Positions 24,994 through 37,512 of a DNA stretch of 64,000 nt are shown here, in pieces. Source of the DNA: Symbiodinium sp. CCMP2592. Its lineage: Eukaryota > Sar > Dinophyceae > Suessiales > Symbiodiniaceae. Below the pieces are notes generated by a model that was not told the DNA's origin, did not search any database, and saw only the letters and a list, made by a program, of their open reading frames with translations. Where the stretch lies: assembly GCA_905221615.1 (NCBI GenBank), contig CAJNDT010006005.1, forward strand, positions 1 through 64,000, written 5' to 3'. Each line of letters opens with the position of its first letter. Positions within the stretch are counted from its first letter, which is position 1. The translations under genes and the position numbers were made by a program.

Positions 24994-27900
24994 CCAAAGC
25001 GAAAAAGACACAGCTGGCCCACATGCAAATTGTGTTGATGTGAAGGACAGCTTTCTCATTCAGCCAGCATTCGTCTTCGCAATTCTTAGTGATGCCGTGA
25101 TACCCTCAATCTCCATCTGCTTACTTGCCACCACAGTCGTCAAATTCAGCATGGCCTGCACGCCTCCGTCGCAATACTTCTTGCGGAGCTTGGCAGTGTA
25201 AAGCTACATCGTAGCTATAGCAAGCTAGTACAGATGGGTAGAGCAAAACATGCTTGAGATTGTGCTGCTGTTGAAAAAGCCTGCAGGAACTTCCACAAGC
25301 ACCAGATTCTCATGGCAGTTTGGGATCGTCAACTCGGAAAAGACCCAGAAGCACCCTCCAACTGCTTCTCAATATACGTGGCTAAACGAAAACCTTCCCT
25401 TTTTGCATCAGGACTTGTGCAATCGCCTGAATGTTTGAGCAGGTTTTCGCTCAATACAAATACTTTTCCGTTTTGTGAGTCTTCTGCATAATCGTGCCCG
25501 CGGTTTGCCAAGGTTGCTGGCCGATCTTCACCCTTATGAGGTGCTTGGCATGTGCGGGGCCATCATCTGACACTTTGCGTATACCCGACCTCAAAACCCT
25601 GAACCCATCATGCACTCCACAGGTAGGGCAAGCAGCCAACTGCATGTTGTAGCTTGCCAATCGTCGCACTTCAGCCGGCAGAATCTCCTTGGCTTCGGGT
25701 TCATGGACCAGGGATGACCAGGGCGGCAACAAACAGGCACTTCTACAGGGTCACTGCAGCGTTGAGACACGGCAGTTCCGCAAAGGTTGGATTTTGAAGC
25801 CCTGCGGAAACCCATGCACTCACCCAGTTTCAATCGACCTCTGACGTAGACGGTATACTCATGCTTGCAACGATTGCCTTGAGATAACTTCCAGCTTCGG
25901 ACTTGCTTGAATCCCTATACATGTCGAACTCCACTGCGAAGTCCTACAAATTGCTGGATTCTTGGATATGCCTTCGCCTTTTCTCCCTGCACCAATGTTA
26001 ACGTTGTGACTACGGGATGGCTCTGCAAAGGCGCTCCACTCGTAGCTGAGTGCCTGCAAGCTAATCAAAGAGCCTCGCGCGGCAGACAGAAACGTGAAAA
26101 CATGGAAGTGCGCGTGAAGCATGGGTAGGGGGCGGACGGTCATTTCATATAACCTTCTGATCAAAAGGCCGAGCATCCAGAGTCAAAGCTTCCGGACCTC
26201 CCAAAACATTGGAGATGGTGGCCCGAAGCATCGCCTGGTTCGCGACAAGCCACACTGCGACATGTCCAGTTCCTGTTTTTCTGGTTGGTTTTACAATCGG
26301 GTCTGACCTGGATGTAGCATGAAGCTCGTGAAGAAAGTCTTCGACTCGGTAAGCAATGGCCAACCTGACCTACCCCGCGATCAAAACCTGCAACGATTTA
26401 TATCTCACGCTACTAACGGTGACCTATGTCGTCTCCAAAGCCCGGCTGACCCCTTACCATGCCGTTAAGGAGCATCCTGCAATCAATTTTCCAACCAGGG
26501 TATTCTGGGGGAGAGTTTGCGCTTGCGGCCAATCCCCGATAACCAAGCTCTAATCCTACTACACTTCCATGACAGACTCCTGGACAAAAAAGGATGATAC
26601 AAGAACCTCAACACTGCCCCCAAGCCCTCTCCACCATTAATCGCCGCACAGTGTAAGTGCCTGCAGCTCGTCCAGGAGGCCACTGGTCATGCTGGTCTGT
26701 GCCTGTGGATCGCTTTCGGGACATATGCCAGGTCATCTACGGCATTCTACTGCTGCAATACTGCAGAGAAAACTTTGACCTCTGGCTTTAATTTACTGGC
26801 TGTAGTGCTTCGGCAGCTCTGTGGTCAATTTGCCTGGCCAAGTAAACATGAACATACACAGAATACATAGTCCTGGGAAAGTGCAATTAATTAACGCTTC
26901 TAAGCTTTCGGTTCTTGGACATTTATAGGTTCTTGGACACGGACCGTGTTTATGATGTGGCGAGTCAGCACAGGGGATTCCGGAGATTCGTCCATCCCGC
27001 GGCCATGATCTCCGACACCATGTGACACTGCAGGTCCAAGTATCGAATTCAGAGGTATTAAGTCCCTGAAGCATCATCGACGGTGGGATGCTTTCACCTC
27101 GAGTCGAAACCGCTCCCGGTTTGTAAGCGCCCTGGTCCCGAAACGCTATTAACCACCAAATCATGGCACCTCTTGCCAAAACAGCCTGTTCAATAGATCG
27201 TCGCTCCAGCACGTTGGAGGAATATGGTCCAGTCGAGGCCTGTAAACCCAGCCCCAGATCCTCAGCCCTAAAGCCCGCCCATGAACCAAGGTTAGCCTCA
27301 GGTAGATCCATCAGCTCGAGTCGCACCACTACGGCCGGCACCATACTGTGATTGCCTCAGGATTCGCAGGTTTGGCACAAGCTTGCCGCGAAGTTTACGG
27401 CCATGTTGTAGAACGTGCCTGGGGCATTCTATTCTCTCATGCTCAGCTTCTTCGTCATGTTATGGGGGCGGTGGGTGGCGGGGGGGAGCCTGGTACCGCT
27501 CAGCAGGAGCGAAATGAAAGCACGAAACAGCTGATGCATTCGTTCATTTGTTTTTTGAACACCATCACTATATTCACAAGCGTGCTGACTGGAACTTCGG
27601 ACGGACCCACTCACACTCGGACCGATATGTGGCATTTGGTACAGGTTCGTCGACGCCACACTCGACGAGAATAACGAGAACACATAAGAACTAACAAAGG
27701 GATCATACTGGGGATCGTGAGTCGCGGCGCTAGTTCGACCCGGGCTTCACAGGCATATAGGACGAAAGGTCTGCAAAATCGGCCAACAACTTGGGACTTG
27801 AGTTCGCGGCACCTGAAAAACATGCCTGTCCTGGCTTCTGGGGCTCAGGCACAGGACTAACGTGCCCTTGCAATGAGGTGACCACATGAATCCGACAACT

Positions 27901-30900
27901 TCTGATGCCCTTATACTCCAAACGAATCCGACTTATGCTGAACTTACCAACCCAGCCATGCAACCCGGAGCGATGAGAAGGACAAGCCGCTTGCTTGAAT
28001 GGTGTCATTGCCACTCTCTGCAAGCAGCTCAGCTCCTTGCAGATCATAGGCTGGTCTTTCCGTAAGGACCAGGAGATGTAGGTTAAGTGAGTTTTCAGGA
28101 TGCTTCCGGCGGTCAAGCGGGTTGGGGCGCAGGATTTGGTCTGTTGTGGTCAGTCTCTGCTCCGTGAGGGCATGTGGTCCTGAGACGGAGCTAGAAAGTC
28201 GTATGTCGAGGCAATGAACAACGTTGTCTGGCAAGGCATAGATAGGCTAGTAGCGACTGGTAAGCATGCGCTGCTATCGTAGTATGTCTCGCTTGCCTTG
28301 GAGAGAGTACTTTTCGACTGTTCGTATGCCTGCTTCAGCTGCACTAGTTGATGCAAATCTCTGTTGCAGGTACGAGCTCAAGCTGCAAGATTCTCGAACA
28401 TACATTTTCAATCCTGAAACAAACCTCACGTCCCATCGATAATGGATACAATCTTCCGCTTGAAAAGTTATTTCACATGTGGACTCCCGCGTTCCGTGCG
28501 GTGTCTGTGGCATACAGTACAGACTTGTGTTGGAAGTGAGACAAAACAAATCCCATAAGGCTTGGCGTCGATCGATGCAAGAAGCGTTGGACACCGAACC
28601 CTGCATGTAGGTGGTCAAGCCTTCCAGACTCCAGCTACATGCTTGAAAACTTTAACCTTTCATCGGTATTCATTTGCTGGGTGGGCTGCAGCTACCACAA
28701 AGGCGGAAGGATGTGGGGCTCGGTGTCGTGGCTCTGCAGGTTCGGGCTCGGGGCTGCCATGTTGGACATGAGGCTGACGCATGCTCACGCACTTAATCAG
28801 TCCGGTATCGATCATTTGTTTATCGACTGCTTCGGAACTTGTAATCAGGCAACGGTGGTTCATGCAAGCAACTGCCATTTACGACAAAATGGGATTTGCA
28901 CGCTGGCCCATTCTGGATTCAGACTCTTGCAACTCCGGCGCTCTAGGCGACTGTTCGAGAGCGACTTGCAATGGCTGTAGTACATTGCGGCCGTTACACG
29001 TGAAACATGTCCAAAGCCCGGGGGCCTACTTATCTCGCACACATGGAGCCATGGGGCTCCCATGCACGAGTGAACCCCAAACGTTATGGACTCTGTTCCC
29101 AACTTCAGTAGGAGGTCATCAAATCATATGCAAGCAGGACACACCGTTCCTGGGTTTATGGCCGTTCTGTTGCGGGGAGTGGGGTCTCGCCACCTTCCGG
29201 ACATGCCTTGCAGCTGGCATCGCCTGCCAGGCGACTTGGGAATCTGGAGCTTGGCCATGGTGACAATGTCCCATGACAAGGTCATACAAGACAATATCCA
29301 GGCTTCAGGTTTCGCGCGGGACCTGCGCTGGAGGTCTACTTAAGAGTGTTCTGCAGCTTGGCCTGCCCCACCAACCGAGAACTCATGTCAGGACCAAAAG
29401 GCCTATGAAGAAACCCGAACCGCATGGATGCCAAGTTTCATTACACATGCGCGCTTCGAGTATATCCGAGCCCCAAAGTCCCCTGAAGCAAGCAACTCAG
29501 AAGGACATACCTCTACCTCACATATGAGTTCTTGCACGGTCCGTTTTCACAAACTATCTGCACGGGTTCGCAATCCTGTGGCCGAAAGGGATCAGCACAA
29601 TAGTTCGGGACAAGGTGATCGGAATTTGATACCAACCGCTCATGGAGACCACGAGAAGCTATTGGGCTCTCGCCTGCAGCACACCCCCCCCCTTTCGCAA
29701 ATGCTGCCCCTTTGAAAACCAGAGCCGGCGTGGCTGATCTCATCCTTGTAGAAGCCGATTCCCTCATCACAAAGCGCCCGAAGGTCAAGCTCTAGGGCTC
29801 AAGTTTGTCGGGGATGAAGCTATTCGGTCTTACGGACTGGTCCCAGTGCCTCGGAATCACACGGTCTGGAGCAGTCCCTCCACCAGAAAGCAGGTACGTA
29901 GTACGTATCCCAAACTTCTGCCCGGCTGCCCGAACACTTGCCACAAACTTGGGTGTGATGCACCCATTCTGTCTGAACTTGCGGCTGCAACCCTGCTGCG
30001 CCACGAACATGATCGGCAAGTGGTGTGCGGGTTAGGAGTTCGACTGTCTGAAGGCCTGCAAGATGCTGCTGGGGCATGTCCGGTGTTCCGTTCCGTCCTA
30101 CCCGAAATTGCCAAATCTGCGAAGGACATGGCACTGTGCCAAAACTTCCTCACTGGTTCCTGGTCTGCGTTCTGTTCTACACTTGCTGCGTGTGTCACTG
30201 CTTGGAACTTGGTATGGCTGTGTGCAACGCACTGAATTCGGAAGGTACGGTGGACTAAATGCTACACCCGCAGGAAGTCCAGATCATAAAGCCACCCTCA
30301 GCAAAAAAACCTTGAGCATCAGTCAAGATTCAAAGATGACGTCTAGGGATAGCTAGGGTTAGTAGGGCCGAAGGCCTCTTCACATCTGACCGACGGTCAA
30401 AACACCTGCTATTTGGATTTCCTGGCTTCCACAATCTCTGAGTTCATGCTTGTCGCTTTTGCATACCCTTGCCTTGTAATCCAAGGCTCGCAGCTCACAC
30501 AACTTTGCAGGTCATCGCCAAGCTGATAGCCACGTTCACACTCGCAGGCAACTTGTGTCACCTCCAGCTTGGTCACAAGGGCCCAGTGTTATTACCCAAT
30601 CCTCGTCACTCGAAAAGTATTGCAATGCTCGGACCAACTATAACCGCAAGCTCCAAGCCAGCGGTGCCAAATTTCCATTCCCCAGACATCGATTTTTGAT
30701 AAGACCCGGATAACACTCCGATTGGCTGCTGCGACAATCTGGGCCAAAGCTTGTGGGCCTGTGCGACACACAACTGCGAATGCGCCTTTCATGTACCAAA
30801 CGACCTCCATGTTCTGCCCGAAGCCCTCGACCAGTAACCCCAGACGGAAAACCTATGTATCCCTGGTCCAAGCGGCAGCTCCCACTGTCTTTGTCGTCCG

Positions 30901-32403
30901 GCGCACAGGGCAACCTATGCGCACAGCGAAATCAGCACTTCCGCCGGCGCAGTAATAACCTGGCACTGGAGTGAGGGTAAGACTTGAGAACGAAAGGCTG
31001 ATGACCTCAAGACTCAATTATGGGCCTGCAATCAACCCTACCGAAAGACAGCCGAAACATTTGTGCGCGAGCGGAGTTTGGGCGCCTTCGCTCCAAACTG
31101 CGGCCCAAACCTTCCTGTGGCCAAATCTGAACTCCCGGAGTTGTCACCCCCAAGCCCCGCTCACACCCTGAAAATCAACCTCTGGAGCAAATTGCCGAAA
31201 GGGAGGCGTTAGAGTCTTACTGCGCTGAGGCAAGGCAGTAACATAGAAGAACAATTGCTCGTACAGCAAACCAGCCAGTGCGCAACGACGAGAACAATAC
31301 ACTGTCAAGACTTATCACAAGGCAGTTGCACGGGCAACTCGTTTCACGGCTGTCGCAACCATCCTAGGCGATTCCTAGTCCCAAGCACCCCGATGCATGT
31401 CGAAATGCGTGAAGCCTCCCAGGAACACAAGCACACAGGCAGATCAGATCCATGGACAGTCTCTTCAAAGACAGGCTGTCATAAGAATTACATCCTCTTG
31501 CAACGACGTGTGGCTGTGTCCGGCTCTGATGCATGCTGGCACTCCCACCAACCATGATAGGTAGAAAGATATCAGCACTTACGGCGGACAGCCACCGGCC
31601 TCCCGTACATACTCGACATTTCCGACCTGCACATCCGGGAATAAAACAGGCAAAGCCATGTTGGACTGGATCTTCTCGCTAAGAACCATCCGTGCAGCTA
31701 TTGGAACGGACAGGCTTTGTCAAACATCCAGGAATCCAGTCTCTTACATGTCGTGATATACAAGCCGCCCCTGTGCCCTTATGGGGTGCTAACGTATGGT
31801 ACTCGGACACCGAATGCTTCAAAATACAAAGTATACGCACACTCATCTGCTATGTGTGCATGACTCTTCTGTTTTATGTCTTGGATCTGCACAGCCAACC
31901 CATGGTCCATTCGCCTCGAAACACGCGCGGCGACGTTTTCGAGCTCTGGAAATATGGCACGATGCTCAAGGGTTAGGGGGTTTGGGAGACGTTTATTGAC
32001 ATGGTTTGGATACGAATTAGATACCGCTCCTGGATACGATGTGGATACGCCAGCGACGACATGATGAGAAAGGGATATGACGTGGACATGACTTCGGATG
32101 CGGTATGTTGCAGGCTGGGGCGTGCTCGAATTGCTCAGCCGGAGCACAACCATCCAAGCATATGTCTATAACTAGTTTAGCAAAGAACAATGCAGACGTG
32201 CTGGAATCTACTGAGAATCTACTGCTAGAATCTGCCAGAACACTCCACAATGCCATGCATCTCTGCTGCATGAAAGTTACTTGTTTGCGTTCATGTTCAA
32301 GTCGTGTCCCATCAGGCACACCGCTAGAACCACCGCATCAAAAACCATGTCCCTCCAGACATACGGCCAGAAATGCCTTATGCTCGCTTCCTTTCAGCAG
32401 CTG
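24994..32403. other. 7.4 kb with no recognisable gene
   Basis: Only chance-length, overlapping frames are present. The longest are 183 codons on the minus strand (26793-27344) and 160 codons on the plus strand (28781-29263). Short homopolymer-rich spots occur near 27475 (G-rich) and 29688 (C-run). No RNA gene, array or transposon end was found by eye. Confidence 0.5.
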
Positions 32404-32885
32404 CCGAATTTCTGTGGCTGAGCCACGCAGCCCAGCCCAACCCATCCCGAAATCCGGCCCCACACTGGAATTCAATACAGTTTCAACACGATTTCTGTTA
32501 GCGGCTGCCCATTGCCAGCCCCAGATAGTATTGGTGTATCTCGTATCCGCAAAATCCAGCCATATCCAGCCCCAACTAAGAGGAATTGAACACGATGTCA
32601 ATACGATTTCCGCTCACGGCCCTGCAAGCCCAGGCCGACCCCAATATCGTCGCAATATCGTATTGAAACCGTATCCCTCGGTACGGTTCCGACGCGATTT
32701 CGGGTCGAGCCAGTGACAGCCCAGCCCAGTTCAGTCCGGCACCCCAGTCGCGTCAACGAAACACAGCCCCACTAAGGTGAATTAAAATTTAATTCGATTT
32801 CGATAAGGCTTCGGCTGTCAGAGCCAGCTCAGCCAAACTCAGCCAGCCTAGCCCGAATCCAACACACGATTTAAGGCATATCGCC
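32404..32885. repeat. Degenerate tandem array, about four copies of a 110-190 bp unit
   Basis: Copies begin at about 32404 (partial), 32466, 32581 and 32776. Shared landmarks in order: CCCCACAC/ACTAAG, GGAATT-AA, ACGATTTC, a GCGGCTG/ACGGCCCTG segment, then GCCAG(C)CCAG. The copy at 32581 carries an internal second CGATTTCGGG-GAGCCAG. The upstream 203-codon frame (32105-32716) runs into this array and is probably not a gene. Confidence 0.6.
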
Positions 32886-33414
32886 TCCCAAAATCGTATC
32901 GGGGGTTTGTTAACGCCTCAAAGATCTTAGCGTCGTGTGTGCGGTCAGTTCCTTTCGCTGCTGCTGTGAAGCGCGTCGTCAGGTGCCTTAATTAAAATTG
33001 TCCTATGACTCGCTGGCAACTTCTTTAAGCCCCAAAACTGCCCTCATATTTGGTGCTGACCTGATCTACTCTCCGCTGATGCTGCGGACTATTGCGGACT
33101 CAAGTGTCGCCGAGCCCGTGGCGCCGTAGGTTGAACCGGAGGTGCGCAGAGGGGTTTCCGCACCGCACATCGTATATAATCGTATATAGCCCGAACCTTC
33201 TTCGTGAATGAACTCGTGATCCGGAACGTAGGGAGTCGTATCAAGTGATCGTATTGAAAGCGCATAATCACACAGAAAATCAGGCTTGACTTGAGATGCA
33301 AAAGGATTTGCTATGTCACATTTCTGGAACTTGCGAAGCAAGATCTAAAATCCCCCTGCTCCGCATAAACAGACTATTGACATTGAAAGACCCTGTCGGC
33401 GCCACCCATGATCA
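32886..33414. other. No recognisable gene
   Basis: Mixed sequence with ATCGTATA motifs near 33170-33186 and CGTATTGAAA at 33250, similar to words in the array to its left. Nothing else noticed. Confidence 0.4.
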
Positions 33415-33729
33415 TCAAACTATGCCATGCGTGCCTTGTCTAACCTGAGATGCCTGACTTTGCATGTCACCCTTCCGTCGGCTCATGCCCCAAGACCCAT
33501 GAATCCACAGCCATTGAACCCGGTATCCATCGACAGTCTTGATCACCAGCACCGCGACTAAGCCCTGACCTGAAGCCAGGCCCAAGCTGTACCGCCCTGG
33601 CGGGCAGGTGAGCTCCAGCTGTCCGGCCGACACGAATGCATCCTGCTTGGAAGGAGCGCTGACTTGCTTTCCACTGCTGCAGCCATTGGTGTCAATACAT
33701 TGTCTTGTATGGAACCCAAGCACTGCCAT
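33415..33729 (-). CDS. Exon-like open frame, unknown product
   Basis: I do not recognise this protein. The central part (about 33690 down to 33450, minus strand) has a clear coding look: successive codons end mostly in G or C. The peptide reads GQLELTCPPGRYSLGLASGQ and continues into a V/L-rich strand-like stretch and a WLWIHGSWG motif. At both ends this character fades. At the downstream edge, CAG/GTTAGA near 33441 could be a splice donor. At the upstream edge, GGCTGCAG near 33680 could be an acceptor. The true unit is therefore more likely one exon, or an exon remnant, than a complete 104-residue gene. The ATG at 33729 is only the frame's first start and has no support. Confidence 0.25.
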   Translation of the reverse strand: MAVLGFHTRQCIDTNGCSSGKQVSAPSKQDAFVSAGQLELTCPPGRYSLGLASGQGLVAVLVIKTVDGYRVQWLWIHGSWGMSRRKGDMQSQASQVRQGTHGIV

Positions 33730-35560
33730 GTCGCAAAAGGTGCTGTCTTCTATGTGCTAATGCAGCACTGGGGTTACATTGCAGCCTGTTCGGGTGTTTT
33801 GGCTTTGAAAACATGAACAAGTTCACTATTGTGAAGTGTGGAAGTGCACCGCGACTCCTGGAACAGCGCCTGGTCTCAAGTTGCTGCTCTGATCTTCTGT
33901 CCCTGAACAGCCGGACCAACGACACAACCACCTGAACCCTGCAAATCCCAACGGCTTAGGATGCATTTCGGCTCGAACTGCGTTGGAGCAGCTGGCGAGG
34001 AGCATCCGCTAGTTGTCGAACACCAGCACCTGAGCTGAGATCAAATTTCGCAAGAAGGTCCTGTTGGAAGTATGCTAAGGGTCGAAACTTCATCAACCGG
34101 AAGAGAGACCTTTGCCATAGAATAGGGTCTCGCTCCGTGCCGCACGCACACAGGCTGCCACTTGAGGTGCAAATCCGTTACAATGTATCAGCATGATCAG
34201 CACTGCTTCTCGGCACTCTTTTGGGTTCCAGTCCTTTCTCAATTGCTTCTCGGCCCTTCCGTGCCATTGGGTCTGCGCAGGTCTCGACTAGCGCCGTCCA
34301 ACAGAGCCCCGTTACAGACCTCGAAGGTTGGTGCAAAAGCCAAGCTTGGAGAGGTACATGCGATATATTCCAGGCGTGCCGTCCAAGTGCAGCAGCCCCA
34401 GCAAAGCCTGAACAGATTGTGTTTGGGAGCAAATTGCTTCTATCTACGAGAACACGGAGTGGAAAGCCCAGGATGTCAGCTTCTGGCATTTTTTCTGTCA
34501 GATAGGTGATTCCTTGAATCTGCCGAGCCTTCCCCAAGAACCACTGACCACTGAACCGTCCACACAATACAAGAAAACAACAAGAAAATGACCAACGAAT
34601 GGCAAAAACATGTTCACAAGAACATCGCAGCTGTCTCTAGGATAGGCTCTATTTCAGGATTTCCGCCTGAGACTGCCTCCGATTCGCCTCAAGAATGTCA
34701 AAACAAAACAAGAGATTGACAACAACGGCTAAACAAGATCAACAGATTGTCAACCTGACAACTGTCGCGAGGATGGGTCCCGAGAATGGCAAACATGACA
34801 AGAACAGAACAAAATATATGTTTTTCAAGGACCCAGTCTTAAGCCGAAGGATTCACATGTGTAAGCCTTTCTCCAGGGTTAACTTTTTCTGGCAGAAACA
34901 ATTTCAAATTCAATTCATACAGAGCTGTCAAGTATGCTGATTGAGAAATACTCACGATCTAGAAGTTCCGAATCCTAAGTTCGCCGACTCAAAGAAACGT
35001 CTGCAGCCGGACTAAGTCAATTTGGAATTGCACAGCAACTCAATTGCTTTTCCACAACTTGACAAGAGGCCACGGAAACTAGAGCAAGCGTGGATGCAAG
35101 CACGTATGTAGTGCGATGAAGCTCAAGTTATAAGCTTGCAAGATGATAACATGGCCCACGTAAAGATACACCTCGTCGTATTGTCGTGGCTTGACCGACC
35201 ATGCTGCGCGTCGGAGTGTCGCTGCAAGAACAATAATTCGGCCATCTACGAGCAGCTTCGGTCTGTCCTGGTGGTAGACGCACTCTGCCACGCAAGCGCA
35301 AAACACAAGCTGCCATGTTGCTTAAACAGATGGACCATGATGTGGGGAGCTCCCCGTATGTTCTACAGTTCCGGAGTGTAACTGCTAATTCTTGTGAATT
35401 ATATAATCCTGCTAACGACTAAGGAGCACACATACTAGTGAAACTGCACTCCTACAACCACAATCCGGATTCGGTGTTCAATGGACATGTGCTTGCGAAG
35501 AAAGTTATAACCACTGCATAAGCATTATTTTGCTATTATTTCTACCGCTGTACCAGCCTT
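33730..35560. other. No recognisable gene
   Basis: Frames up to 129 codons (34178-34567, minus strand) overlap plus-strand frames and show no domain. The tail at 34560-35050 is AT-richer. Confidence 0.5.
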
Positions 35561-36112
35561 AGCTTCCTTGGCAATTTCAAAAACCGGACGTCTACTACTT
35601 TCACTTCCGGTTCTATCTTCGTCGCCCAGCAATCCTCGCTCGCTACTACAATCCGGATACTACTTTCATATCCTCCTGGAGCATGTGGCCTCATTGCTTG
35701 CTGTACAAATCGGACCTACACTCTTGACACAGAGCTTCCTTGGCAAATTTTAAACCGGACGTCTACGACCGTCACTTTCGTTGTTAGCTTCGCCGCCCAG
35801 CAATCCTCCCTCGCTATCATAATCCGGAAACTACTATCATATGCTCGCGGAACATGTGGCCTGGCTGCTTGCTGTACATACACATCGGACCTACACTCTT
35901 GACACAGAGCTTCCTTGGCAGTTTCAAGAACCGGAACTTGTTACTTTCACTTCCGTTTTAGCTTCGTCGCACAGCATTCTTGGATCGCTATTACCTCCTT
36001 TTTAGCTTCGACGCCCAGCAACCCTTGCTCGCTCTACTCTACAACTCGTCTCCTCCTCAAGAATGTGGCCTCGCTGCTTGCTGTACAAATCGGGCCTACG
36101 CTCTCGACACAG
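35561..36112. repeat. Three tandem copies of a ~175-bp unit
   Basis: Copies run 35561-35732 (172 bp), 35733-35907 (175 bp) and 35908-36112 (about 205 bp). Each starts AGCTTCCTTGGCA, passes through AACCGGA and CACTTCCG/CACTTTCG. It then has CTTCGTCGCCCAGCAATCCT, TGTGGCCT-GCTTGCTGTACA and ends CCTACACTCTTGACACAG. The third copy contains an internal duplication of the TTTAGCTTCG-CAGCA segment. Similarity is high enough that the array looks recent compared with others here. Confidence 0.85.
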
Positions 36113-37512
36113 CAGCAGGCACCACTTCTTCTGCAAGCCAGGCATACATGTCATATCATGTCATGGTGTAGGTCATTCACGGGGAGCACCCCTTTCCACA
36201 GGCATCGCAGTCTGCAACCTGGGCTTCAAAAGCCCGTAATTGACCGACAGCCAATACCACTTTTCACCTTCATTGGCCGGCCACGTCTCTCGGAGTTTTC
36301 CCGACACGAGCTCAGACAGGTTGCCGGCCTTGCTGGCAAGGGCCACACCATTACAACTATAGTAACATGCGCCCAGTAGCCAGGGATTAGGAATGCTTTG
36401 TATACTGTGTATCACCTAGAGATTGCCGTCAGACATTCCGCGCACTGCAAGCACATGTATACCAGGAAGTCCGGCTTCCAGCACATGCGATGGCATATTC
36501 GTGCCACTATCACTCTGGACAACCTTTAACTTTGCACACTGTGTAGACGGAAGCGATAACCATGATGTATGTGCTGACTAGCAAGAGACATGGTTGTATG
36601 CACTGCAGCTTGTCATGGAAGGCAATAAGCAGCTCAGCAGTTCTCGGAAGGAAGATGCAGCAGCGACTGTGGCAGCCTATTACTCGGGCGTGTGTATCAA
36701 AAGTGTAAGCGCCTGACTTTATGACTGCTTCCGTGTCCTGCGACCTGGGCCGACCGGCGCTTGCTGCAGCAGTCCTGTACATGCGGCCTTTTTCTGCACA
36801 CAGTCAGGCAGCTCCTGGCACTACACTGACCGCGGTTGCACCAACATGTCTGTGGCAAGGGTCCGAGCGGACAGAACCTGTGGTCTATAGCCGGCAGTGC
36901 GCGAATCTCTGAGCCCTTGTGCATCTACATGTACGTTCAGCAAAGTAGCGCTCTTCTGTCGCCGCGGACAGCCGGTCTGCGCCAGCAGCCAAACACAGCA
37001 TGTACGCATGTTGCATGCTTTTAATTCCCCGGCATGCATGCGAGGTAGTCTCGGCTCAAGTGTGTTGAGATGCTCGAAATATGGATTGGCACGCTAGCTT
37101 TGTCTAGCGCTTCCACGCCGAAAGCACATGGATGCCCATGTCTAGCTGCAATTAGACGAACAGTAATCCGGAGCTCGGGGTTTCTGCAATCATCTGCTGC
37201 CTCGTGTTGTGGCCGAGATCATCATGCGAAATATTAAACGAACTGCTACGGGAGTTCCATACCCCGTCTGACTCCTGCCTGCTGGCGGACCAATCACATT
37301 TACATCGTCTGATGCAATGAGCCGGCCTGGCCTTCTGAAAAAGCATCAGCCCTGGTGTACCTCAGATCCTCCTGAGAGCGGATGACGCCCACGATCTGCG
37401 CTGCAGCCGGCCTTGTCGGCAAGTCGAGTCTAGTCCTTCCGGCAGCCGCCACGCACGCATTCCAGCCGTCATGTGCAAAAGGGCAGGTGTTTCTACAAGC
37501 CACATGTCTTCG
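36113..37512. other. No recognisable gene
   Basis: Short frames only. The part at 37150-37512 may belong to the 3' side of the pseudogene next to it, but no conserved protein sequence is visible. Confidence 0.45.

Noticed and set aside
27721-27760. B-box-like AGTTCGACCC
   Set aside because: No A-box or pairing arms nearby on either strand.
32105-32716. 203-codon plus-strand open frame
   Set aside because: Its second half lies in a degenerate tandem array, it has no domain, and about 0.3 runs of this length are expected by chance.
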